NCBI GenBank assembly: GCA_041658075.1
Contig: JBBAAW010000002.1
Span: 3,236 to 67,235, forward strand
Direction: 5' to 3'
Length of the DNA: 64,000 nucleotides
From: JBBAAW01 sp041658075
GTDB lineage: Bacteria > Patescibacteriota > WWE3 > UBA101185 > UBA10185
Shown: positions 49,201 to 56,461 of the stretch, piece by piece
Layout: each line of letters starts with the position of its first letter
Numbering within the stretch: position 1 is the first letter of the stretch
Program-made: the position numbers and the translations under genes
The notes under the pieces: generated by a model
Databases searched by the model: none
Told to the model about the DNA's origin: nothing
Seen by the model: only the letters and a program-made list of their open reading frames with translations

Positions 49201-51645
49201 CTAGTTCCAAACTTTAAATTTTTTAATAAAATGCGCTTTTAACCTGTCGACAAGACTCATGTAAACGATCACAACAATTATTAAAAACACAAAATACTGA
49301 GGACTTAATACACCAAATCCAAATGAAGTTCGTATGGGAGATATTGTCAAAAGCAATGCCGTAACCAACACCGCAATAGATGAGATTATTAATGGTTTGG
49401 AAGGTCTAGACTTAAAGAAAGGGAACTTAGCTGTTCGTATTACAAAAATTACTAAAGTTTGAGTTACAAGCGATTCTAAAAACCAACCCGCTTGAAATTG
49501 ACCAGATGTTGCCCTAAAAATCCACATTAAACTGAAAAAAGTTATAAAGTCAAAAAGAGAACTAATTGGCCCAAAAAAGATCATATACTTTCTAATAAAA
49601 CCAATGTCCCAATGGCGTGGTTTTACAAGTGACTCTTTATCTACATTGTCGGTGGGAATCGTGAGTTGGGAAAAATCATAGAGCGTGTTGTTTAAAAGAA
49701 TTTGCACCGGTGTCATAGGCAAAAACGGTAGAAAGAATGACGCAAAAGCTGCTGAAAACATATTACCAAAATTGGAACTTGTTCCCATTAAAATATATTT
49801 AACTGTGTTATTAAAAATTCTACGACCCTCCATTACACCCTCCGCCACCACATCCAATCCTTTTACCATTAAAACTACGCTAGCAGACTCTTTTGCCACG
49901 TCAGCACCTCCGTTCACACTTATCCCCACATCAGCCGTATGCAGAGCAGGCGCATCATTTATCCCGTCGCCTAAAAAACCCACCGCGTGACCCGCAACCT
50001 GCAAAGCCTTAATTATATCCAATTTATTCTCCGGTGTTACTCTGGCAAAAATATTGTTTTTAGACACCGCACTCCCAAACTCCGCTGGCGACAACTTATC
50101 CAGCTGCTCACCTAAAATTACACCTTTTACTCCAAGCCCAACCTCCGCACACACTTTAAGCGCTACAATTTCGTTGTCGCCCGTTAATAATTTTAGGTCA
50201 ATGTTTAACTTCTCAAGTCGCTCCACTGACTTTTTAGCATCCTTTTTAGGAGCATCGGAAAAAACCAAAATTCCGTACATAGTTAAATCTGTTGCCTCGT
50301 CCCACTGATACTCCTTACGCTCTTTTTGCAGAATCTTTCCCGCCAGTGCTACCACCCTAAAACCTCGCATACTTAACTCATCAACCCTTTTTTGCATAAA
50401 TTTAATGTCGACACTGGAGGAACACATTTTTACCACATCGTTAAAAACACCCTTAACTAAAAAGTGAATTTCGCTCTCAAACTTAACCACGTTAAAGGAT
50501 GCTTTTTTGTTGTAATCAAAAGATTCTGTATCCAAATAATTAATAACACCTAAGCTTTTTGTTACACCAATTTTTTCTGACGCGTTAATAATAGCGCGAT
50601 CAATTGAGTTTATAGCTACACCCATATGCAGGACTTTAGGTGTACTCAAAAACCCTCTTTCTAAAACCTGCCTACTCCTTTGTCCCCCAGTGTCAAGAAA
50701 ATCCGTTAGTTCAATCTTGCCCTCAGTTAAAGTACCAGTTTTGTCACAACATAAAATGTCCATATTCCCTAAATTTTCCACCGCTACCAACTGCTTAACC
50801 ACCACATGCTTTTTAGATAATTTCCCAGCGCCGTGTGACAAACTTAAAGTAACCACCACAGGTAAAAGCTCGGGCGTTAAACCAACTGCGATAGCTAAGG
50901 CAAACATTAAACTAGAAAGCATGTCTTTACCCAACGCAGAATTTACCAAAAAAATCCCCGCCGCTAAAATAAAAATCACCCGCACAAGTAAATTTCCAAA
51001 ACCCCTTAAACCTAACTGAAAGGACGTTTCAGGTTTTAAGAAGTTAATGTTTTTAGCTATCTGACCATACCTTGTCTGCCGACCAACCTTTGTAATCACA
51101 CCCACCCCGTGTCCGCTTTCCACATTTGTCCCCATATAAATGGCATCATCCACCATCTTAAAAACCGGCTCGCTCTCCCCCGTTAAAACGCTTTCATTAA
51201 CCTCTAAATTTTCTGCCTGTAAAACTTGAAGATCTGCCGGAATTACACTACCGGTAGAAAAGAGAACTATATCGCCAACCGCAATTTGCGTTATTAAAAG
51301 CTCCACAACTTCACCGTCCCGCTTTACCAAAACCTTTGGCGTTATGCGTTTTAAAAGTCCGTCTACCGTTTTTTGGGCGGAGTACTCATTCCAAAAACCC
51401 AGTCCCGAACTTACAAAAATCATGATAAAGATGTATATGGAGCTTGCTCTTTCTCCCAGAAAGAAGGACACCACAGTACATACGATTAAGATATAAACAA
51501 GGTAATTGCCTTTAAATTGTCGAACAAATATTTTAAAAGCAGATAACTTTTGTGAATCTAAAATGTTGGCGCCATACTTTTTTATATTTTCCAACGCTTG
51601 CGTGGTTGTTAAACCCACATCTTTTTGAACTTCTTGGGCAGTCAT
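49201..51645 (-). CDS. mgtA: P-type ATPase, MgtA-like (P-IIIB) magnesium transporter
   Basis: 814 residues. Ten-helix layout with VNESVLTGESEPV in the actuator domain, PELLPVVVTLSLSHGAGKLSKKHVVVK in helix 4 and the following hinge, ILCCDKTGTLTEGKI (phosphorylated Asp) and GFLGDGINDAPAL. The PE(L/M)LP motif and NFG-like ENLGNMD segment point to MgtA/MgtB rather than calcium pumps. Lacks the usual N-terminal extension. TATAAT 8 bases before the ATG (51654-51659). Confidence 0.85.
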   Translation of the reverse strand: MTAQEVQKDVGLTTTQALENIKKYGANILDSQKLSAFKIFVRQFKGNYLVYILIVCTVVSFFLGERASSIYIFIMIFVSSGLGFWNEYSAQKTVDGLLKRITPKVLVKRDGEVVELLITQIAVGDIVLFSTGSVIPADLQVLQAENLEVNESVLTGESEPVFKMVDDAIYMGTNVESGHGVGVITKVGRQTRYGQIAKNINFLKPETSFQLGLRGFGNLLVRVIFILAAGIFLVNSALGKDMLSSLMFALAIAVGLTPELLPVVVTLSLSHGAGKLSKKHVVVKQLVAVENLGNMDILCCDKTGTLTEGKIELTDFLDTGGQRSRQVLERGFLSTPKVLHMGVAINSIDRAIINASEKIGVTKSLGVINYLDTESFDYNKKASFNVVKFESEIHFLVKGVFNDVVKMCSSSVDIKFMQKRVDELSMRGFRVVALAGKILQKERKEYQWDEATDLTMYGILVFSDAPKKDAKKSVERLEKLNIDLKLLTGDNEIVALKVCAEVGLGVKGVILGEQLDKLSPAEFGSAVSKNNIFARVTPENKLDIIKALQVAGHAVGFLGDGINDAPALHTADVGISVNGGADVAKESASVVLMVKGLDVVAEGVMEGRRIFNNTVKYILMGTSSNFGNMFSAAFASFFLPFLPMTPVQILLNNTLYDFSQLTIPTDNVDKESLVKPRHWDIGFIRKYMIFFGPISSLFDFITFFSLMWIFRATSGQFQAGWFLESLVTQTLVIFVIRTAKFPFFKSRPSKPLIISSIAVLVTALLLTISPIRTSFGFGVLSPQYFVFLIIVVIVYMSLVDRLKAHFIKKFKVWN

Positions 51646-51653
51646 ACAAGAGA

Positions 51654-51659
51654 ATTATA
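51654..51659 (-). promoter_or_regulatory. -10 box of mgtA (near-leaderless)
   Basis: TATAAT on the minus strand, 8 bases before the ATG. No room for a riboswitch leader, unlike enterobacterial mgtA. Confidence 0.55.
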
Positions 51660-51716
51660 TATTCTTGCGACTTGAAATAACAGGGCAGTTTCAATATAAT
51701 GGGCGGGTTGATATGA

Positions 51717-51791
51717 GGGGGCGTAACTCAGTGGTAGAGTGACGGCCTTTTAAGCCGTTCGTCGCGGGTCCGATTCCCGCCGCCCTCACCA
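51717..51791 (+). tRNA. tRNA-Lys (anticodon TTT)
   Basis: Acceptor GGGGGCG/CGCCCTC, anticodon stem ACGGC/GCCGT around CTTTTAA (TTT), encoded CCA. The deaminase ATG follows 4 bases later. Confidence 0.95.
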
Positions 51792-51795
51792 GAGT

Positions 51796-52251
51796 ATGGA
51801 AGAAGACATAAAATACTTAAAACTAGCGTTGGAAAACTCTAAAAAGTCTATGGAGGAAGGAAACTTTCCAGCAGGGGCTGTGGTTGTTAAGGACGGAAAA
51901 GTTATAGCTTCGGAGGTAAGCTCGCCTTATCCAGGTCTCTTCCATGCCGATTCTAAGGCGGTCACATCTGCTTTTAAAAAGACGGGAGTGTTAAAAGGGG
52001 CGACTCTATATATAGGTCTTCAGTCTTGCTTAATGTGTACGGGTGTCGCTTACTGGTCTGGAATAAGAAGAGTGGTTTACGCTGTTCCAAAATCATTAGT
52101 TTCTAGTGATTATTACGAAACTCCAATAGACACGATGCCACTTTTTGATACCTTTAACGATAGAATTGAGTTTGTACATGTGCCAGAGCTTCAAGAAAAG
52201 GCTCTATCTGTAATAAGACACTGGGAAAAGGAGCATTACAACACAAAATAA
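51796..52251 (+). CDS. Cytidine/guanine deaminase-like zinc protein
   Basis: 151 residues of the CDA superfamily: FPAGAVVVKDGKVIA, HADSKAVTSAF and QSCLMCTGVAYWSGIRRVVYA (the PCxxC-type zinc site as SCLMC). The proton-shuttling Glu after the zinc His (HAE) is Asp here (HAD), which could change or lower activity. Not clearly TadA: the tRNA-binding features are not evident. Starts 4 bases after tRNA-Lys, so made from the tRNA transcript; followed by a DUF362 gene after one base. Confidence 0.75.
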   Translation: MEEDIKYLKLALENSKKSMEEGNFPAGAVVVKDGKVIASEVSSPYPGLFHADSKAVTSAFKKTGVLKGATLYIGLQSCLMCTGVAYWSGIRRVVYAVPKSLVSSDYYETPIDTMPLFDTFNDRIEFVHVPELQEKALSVIRHWEKEHYNTK

Positions 52252-52252
52252 T

Positions 52253-53203
52253 ATGAACCAGAATACATTCAGAATACAAAAGATAAAAACTCAGGTGGAC
52301 ATGGATGAATTCGTAGCTTTCCTAGACCTAAAAAGTCCTAAAGTAATTGTTAAACCTAATTGGGTTAGCTATCAAAAAGGAACTTATACTGACGCAAGGG
52401 TTTTAGACATGTTCCTAACAGCCGTAAAGAGACCAACAATCCTTGCTGAAAGCTACACATTTTGGAGGACTGATAAGAAAGTTAGGGGTGAGGGCGATTA
52501 CTTCTCGTCCAAAGAGGCAAACCTAAAAACAGGAAAAGACCATTGGGACTTTTTCAAAAAGCAGGATGGTATATTTCTAAATGAGACGGGTATAGGAAAG
52601 GTTCTGAAAAAGCACAACGCTGAATACTTAAATATTACTAATGAAGTCTGGGGAGGTAAAACAGCTTCTCCACACGAGGTAAAAACTATAGTTGAGTCTA
52701 AATATGCTCCCGTAAGTGCAGAAGATTTATACTCCTACATCCCAAATAAAATATATGAACTTAAAGGTTATGACATGATAAGTTTCTCAAAAGCAAAGAT
52801 AGACTCGTCGTACGGAGCTTCGCTGTCTATTAAAAACTTGTTTGGATTAATACCGGACCCTACAAGGTACGAGAAATATCATGGAGGTGACACGGAGCAC
52901 CTACTCACTCAAAGCATTATAGACGCTAATAAAATATATCGGTCTCTTTTTAATACAAAGTTTGTTGTGGAGGGTGTATTTGAACATTGCAGTATAAATT
53001 GGGATACGGAAATCGCTACCCCTATTTTAGACTGGGGTGTAATAATTGGAGGTAGCGATGCCTTAGAAGTTGATACGATAGCTAACAAATTACTAAAGAC
53101 CAATTTTGCAGGCGCTATAAAGGACCTTTCTGAAAGATACAAACGAATAATTAACGGAAATGATAGTGTGGATATTACTAAATACAGCGAATACTTAATA
53201 TAA
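52253..53203 (+). CDS. DUF362-family protein
   Basis: 316 residues. KVIVKPNWVSYQKGTYT at the start, MISFSKAKIDSSYGASLSIKNLFGLIPDPTRYEKYHGG in the middle and WGVIIGGSDALEVDTIANKLL near the end match DUF362 (KxN…KNLFG…DALAxD pattern). The ferredoxin-type cluster domain often fused to it is absent. Function of the family is poorly known. Probably on the same transcript as the deaminase and tRNA-Lys. Confidence 0.75.
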   Translation: MNQNTFRIQKIKTQVDMDEFVAFLDLKSPKVIVKPNWVSYQKGTYTDARVLDMFLTAVKRPTILAESYTFWRTDKKVRGEGDYFSSKEANLKTGKDHWDFFKKQDGIFLNETGIGKVLKKHNAEYLNITNEVWGGKTASPHEVKTIVESKYAPVSAEDLYSYIPNKIYELKGYDMISFSKAKIDSSYGASLSIKNLFGLIPDPTRYEKYHGGDTEHLLTQSIIDANKIYRSLFNTKFVVEGVFEHCSINWDTEIATPILDWGVIIGGSDALEVDTIANKLLKTNFAGAIKDLSERYKRIINGNDSVDITKYSEYLI

Positions 53204-53228
53204 GTATGAAAGTTCGACTTTACTCGCA

Positions 53229-53429
53229 ATGACAGAGGAACTTGGGGAATTATTGGGAAGATGGCTGGCTGAAAATCCAGGTTATAAAAAGTTGATCAAA
53301 GATACCGACCCTATCCCCGAGGAAGTAGGCGATTTGCTAAATCTTATCCTTGCTTTCTGCAATACACAAAATTTAAACTTTGAGGAATGTGTTAGAAATA
53401 CCATCAAAAAGACGTCTAAACAAGGGTGA
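53229..53429 (+). CDS. MazG-like pyrophosphohydrolase, N-terminally short
   Basis: 66 residues: MTEELGELLGRWLAENPG…IPEEVGDLLNLILAFCNTQNLNFEECV. The EExxE…ExxD arrangement of MazG-type NTP pyrophosphohydrolases is visible (EELGE and EEVGDLL), but the first helix usual in the family is missing. Either a truncated relic or a minimal version. Just upstream of the ITP/XTPase gene, a functional fit (nucleotide clean-up). Confidence 0.55.
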   Translation: MTEELGELLGRWLAENPGYKKLIKDTDPIPEEVGDLLNLILAFCNTQNLNFEECVRNTIKKTSKQG

Positions 53430-53433
53430 CAGT

Positions 53434-53964
53434 GTGAAGAAAATAGTTGTAGCATCAAAAAATCCGGTCAAAATACAAACTACCTTGGCGGGATTTAAGA
53501 GGATGTTTCCAAACGAAACTTTTGAAATCGAGGGAATTACCGTCAAGTCGGATGTATTAGATCAGCCGATGTCGGAAAAAGAAACCCTGGAAGGTGCAAT
53601 AAATCGGGCAAATAATGCGTCGATTGCTAAATCTGATGGCGATTATTGGGTTGGAATTGAGGGCGGCATTCAAGAAACGGAAGGAGAGCTGCTAACCTTT
53701 GCGTGGATTGTTATTAAGTCAAAAGAAGGAAAATTTGGTAAGGGCAAAACCGGATCTTTTTTCTTACCTAATAAAGTCGCGCAGTTGATAAAACAAGGAA
53801 AAGAGCTGGGAGAAGCGGACGATATTGTTTTTAACAAACAAAACTCCAAACAAGCAAATGGCGCAGTTGGAATATTAACGGGCGATATTTTAACCCGAAC
53901 ATCTTTTTACGAACCGGCAGTTATTCTGGCTTTAATTCCCTTTAAAATTCCCGGTCTTTACTAA
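53434..53964 (+). CDS. yjjX: Inosine/xanthosine triphosphatase (YjjX family)
   Basis: 176 residues from GTG 53434 (KKIVVASKNPVKIQTTLAGF). The NTPase start IVVASKNPVK, DQPMSEKETLEGAINRA and YWVGIEGGIQETEG are YjjX signatures. Hydrolyses damaged purine triphosphates to protect DNA and RNA. A longer frame overlaps the MazG-like ORF but the GTG fits the family start. Confidence 0.88.
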   Translation: MKKIVVASKNPVKIQTTLAGFKRMFPNETFEIEGITVKSDVLDQPMSEKETLEGAINRANNASIAKSDGDYWVGIEGGIQETEGELLTFAWIVIKSKEGKFGKGKTGSFFLPNKVAQLIKQGKELGEADDIVFNKQNSKQANGAVGILTGDILTRTSFYEPAVILALIPFKIPGLY

Positions 53965-53994
53965 TCTGGTTGTGAAAGTGTAGTATATAAACTA

Positions 53995-54633
53995 GTGAAA
54001 CGATTACTTACTGTCGCATTATTAATAATTATTCCGGCTGTTCTTTTAAATCCTGTAATTAATTACTTAAACAGACAGAGTCCTATTGACCCAAACAACA
54101 TATCTTCTAACTACAACACAAAACTATTAACAGCGCAATTTCACGGAAACAAAATCTCAACTCCCCTGTATCCGGAAAACAACGTTTTAAGTTCTAAATC
54201 CAGCGACAACAAAGAAAAACGCATAGAAATTGACCTTACAAACCAAAAACTATACGCGTTTGAAGATAACAAAAAAGTATACAGCTTTTTAGTGTCCACG
54301 GGCAAATGGGGCTTAACGCCCACCGGCGAGTTCCATATTTGGACTAAGCTGGAATACACACTCATGACCGGCGGATCTAAGGCCTTAAACACATACTACT
54401 ATCTGCCAAATGTTCCTTATACCATGTACTTTTACAGCAACAGCGTGTCAAAATTTAAGGGGTTCGGAATACATGGCGCTTACTGGCATAACAATTTTGG
54501 GCACCCCATGAGCCACGGCTGTATCAACATGAAGATTGAGGACGCAAAAGAGCTTTTTAACTGGGCCACTTCCGAACAGGAAAACGGTACGGGGACAAAA
54601 GTTGTGATATACGGAACCACGCCAAAGGACTAA
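53995..54633 (+). CDS. L,D-transpeptidase (YkuD family)
   Basis: 212 residues. N-terminal signal anchor (LLTVALLIIIPAVLLNPVI), then IEIDLTNQKLYAFEDNKKVYSFLVSTG, TPTGEFHIWTK, GFGIHGAYWHNNFGHPMSHGCINM with the catalytic His and Cys of SHGCIN. Cross-links peptidoglycan stem peptides or anchors proteins to them. Starts with GTG about 5 bases after TATATA (leaderless type). Confidence 0.93.
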   Translation: MKRLLTVALLIIIPAVLLNPVINYLNRQSPIDPNNISSNYNTKLLTAQFHGNKISTPLYPENNVLSSKSSDNKEKRIEIDLTNQKLYAFEDNKKVYSFLVSTGKWGLTPTGEFHIWTKLEYTLMTGGSKALNTYYYLPNVPYTMYFYSNSVSKFKGFGIHGAYWHNNFGHPMSHGCINMKIEDAKELFNWATSEQENGTGTKVVIYGTTPKD

Positions 54634-54634
54634 C

Positions 54635-55408
54635 CTAATCCTCAACAATCTCAACCGAATTTATAACCATAGGAGTCAGCGGACGATCGTTTTGATCAAC
54701 AGGTGTTTTTCCAATCTTCTCTACCACATCCATCCCACTTGTAACCTTTCCAAAAACCGTATGCTTGGTATCTAAATAATTGTTGGCAACCAAATTTATA
54801 AAAAATTGGCTCCCATTAGTGTTTAGACCGGAATTCGCCATCGCAATAGTACCTTTACTGTTAGAGTTGGGTGCAGTTAGCTCATCAGCAAACTTATAAG
54901 CAGGACCACCAATGCCCGTACCTAAAGGGTCACCGCCTTGAATCATAAACCCATCAATCACGCGGTGGAAAATAACATCGTCATAAAAACCTAAACGAGC
55001 GAGGTAAACAAAATTGTTTACGGTTTGCGGTCGATTTTTTACATTCAATTCAATTACAATGTCGCCCAAACTGATATCCCCCGTATATATTTTTAAAGTT
55101 GCCGTGTAATTTTTGCTCGCGTCGATCATCTCCACGGGAGCTTTTACCGCAATTTTCTGCTCAACTGTCATTTTTTGGTTCTCCTTTTTATCTAAATTTG
55201 GTTCTTGGGGCAACTCTTTTTGAGCACCCTTAACATTGTCGGTTGGAATATCTGAGACGACTGGTTTGGTCGTGGTGTTATTTTGCGCTACATAAGAACT
55301 ATCGCCCCCTGGTTTTCCAAAAGCTTTAATTAAAATCACTAATAGTGCTACAAACACAACCCCACCAACAAAAAGCGCAATCTGTTTTAAAGTCGACCCT
55401 TTTTCCAT
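54635..55408 (-). CDS. Membrane-anchored cyclophilin-type peptidyl-prolyl isomerase
   Basis: 257 residues. One helix (~9-27), a low-complexity linker, then the cyclophilin fold: TVNNFVYLARLGFYDDVIFHRVIDGFMIQGGDP (catalytic Arg in FHRVI), GTIAMANSGLNTNGSQFFI and TVFGKVTSGMDVVEKI. Folding helper outside the cytoplasmic membrane. Convergent with the L,D-transpeptidase, one base apart. Confidence 0.93.
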   Translation of the reverse strand: MEKGSTLKQIALFVGGVVFVALLVILIKAFGKPGGDSSYVAQNNTTTKPVVSDIPTDNVKGAQKELPQEPNLDKKENQKMTVEQKIAVKAPVEMIDASKNYTATLKIYTGDISLGDIVIELNVKNRPQTVNNFVYLARLGFYDDVIFHRVIDGFMIQGGDPLGTGIGGPAYKFADELTAPNSNSKGTIAMANSGLNTNGSQFFINLVANNYLDTKHTVFGKVTSGMDVVEKIGKTPVDQNDRPLTPMVINSVEIVED

Positions 55409-55449
55409 GCCGCCTATTGTCGCATTCTAAAAAACCAAAATCCACCAAA

Positions 55450-55473
55450 ATCGGCTGGTGTTACCCAGCCGAT
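55450..55473 (-). terminator. Terminator of the RRM gene
   Basis: Minus strand ATCGGCTGG, 6-base loop, CCAGCCGAT, then TTTTGG. Lies 32 bases after the RRM stop. Confidence 0.8.
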
Positions 55474-55505
55474 AATGTTTCTGCTAATGCAGAATGGTGA
55501 GGAGA

Positions 55506-55859
55506 TTAGTATCGATTCCTAAATCCACCACCGCCACTTCCACCTCTTCTGTCTCCACCTCTGTCGCCACCAAAGCCACCTCTGCTACCACCGCCACCAA
55601 AATCTCTTTTTGGTCTTTCGGTCATTGGTCTGGCCTCGTTTACAACAAGAGCTCTACCTTCTAAATCCTTTCCGTTCATTTCCGCAATAGCATTTTGTGC
55701 CATTTCCTCGGAAACCTCTACAAATCCAAAGCCTTTGCTCCTCCCGGTCATTCTATCAATAATTACTGTTGCAACAACATCTCCGTAAGCAGCAAACAAC
55801 TGCTTTAACGCATCATCATTGTAACTATAAGGCATATTGCCCACGTATAGTTTTGTCAT
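55506..55859 (-). CDS. RRM-type RNA-binding protein with Gly/Arg tail
   Basis: 117 residues. RNP2 KLYVGNMPYS and RNP1 RSKGFGFVEV are intact, so residues 1-80 form one RRM; the rest is a GGGGSRGGFGGDRGGDRRGG tail. Similar small RRM proteins in cyanobacteria and other bacteria are cold-induced RNA chaperones. A leader of ~100 bases precedes it, very long for this genome, suggesting post-transcriptional control. Confidence 0.93.
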   Translation of the reverse strand: MTKLYVGNMPYSYNDDALKQLFAAYGDVVATVIIDRMTGRSKGFGFVEVSEEMAQNAIAEMNGKDLEGRALVVNEARPMTERPKRDFGGGGSRGGFGGDRGGDRRGGSGGGGFRNRY

Positions 55860-55967
55860 TTTTTTCTAGTATTCACCACCTTCTATAAAAATTATTTATT
55901 TTTCTAAAATCTGGGAAAAACAAAAAGATTTGGAAACCCTCGCTTTCTTGCATTTTAGAGCGGGTTT

Positions 55968-55973
55968 ATTATA
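55968..55973 (-). promoter_or_regulatory. -10 box of the RRM gene and start of a ~100-base leader
   Basis: TATAAT on the minus strand. The leader contains an AAACCC/GGGTTT hairpin near its 5' end, an AT-rich middle and AGAAGGTGG about 12 bases before the ATG. Confidence 0.6.
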
Positions 55974-56017
55974 GCACACATCGTTGTGAGATAATTGCAA
56001 GCGTGGACGAGAAGTGA

Positions 56018-56446
56018 TTATTCGGACTTGGCACTCTTGTTGGCCGATGCTGTTTCCTGTGCTTTTTCCTCTGCAGGCTTCGCGGTGACGATACTTTCTT
56101 CCTCTGTTACTGGTGATTCCGGAATAGCGACAGTGCCACCAAAACGCTCTTTAACCTTAGTAGCCTGTCTGCCGACCTTCTGACGAAGGTAATAAAGCTT
56201 GGCGCGTCTAACTTTTCCGGTCTTTTCCACCACCAATTTTTCAATATTTGGCGAGGCTAAAGGAAAAATTCTTTCTACGCCAACGCCATTAGCCCCAATG
56301 CGTCGCACCATAAAAGTTTTAGAAACACCCTCACCTCTTTTAGAAATAACTATACCGGTAAAGGGCTGCGTTCTAACTTTGTTGCCCTCAATAATTTTGT
56401 AATGAACGGTAACCGTGTCACCCGCCCTAAAATCAGGTATTTTCAT
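56018..56446 (-). CDS. rplS: 50S ribosomal protein L19 with C-terminal extension
   Basis: 142 residues. DFRAGDTVTVHYKIIEGNKVRTQPFTGIVI, GVGVERIFPLASPNIEKLVVEK and VRRAKLYYLR are L19 signatures, ending at ~110. The remaining ~30 residues are an acidic Ala/Glu-rich tail not found in typical L19. Lies 15 bases after the ClpE-like gene. Confidence 0.96.
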   Translation of the reverse strand: MKIPDFRAGDTVTVHYKIIEGNKVRTQPFTGIVISKRGEGVSKTFMVRRIGANGVGVERIFPLASPNIEKLVVEKTGKVRRAKLYYLRQKVGRQATKVKERFGGTVAIPESPVTEEESIVTAKPAEEKAQETASANKSAKSE

Positions 56447-56461
56447 AACTTGGGAATAGTA

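Noticed and set aside
51646..51716. Magnesium riboswitch before mgtA
   Set aside because: The -10 box is 8 bases before the ATG, leaving no leader RNA to fold.
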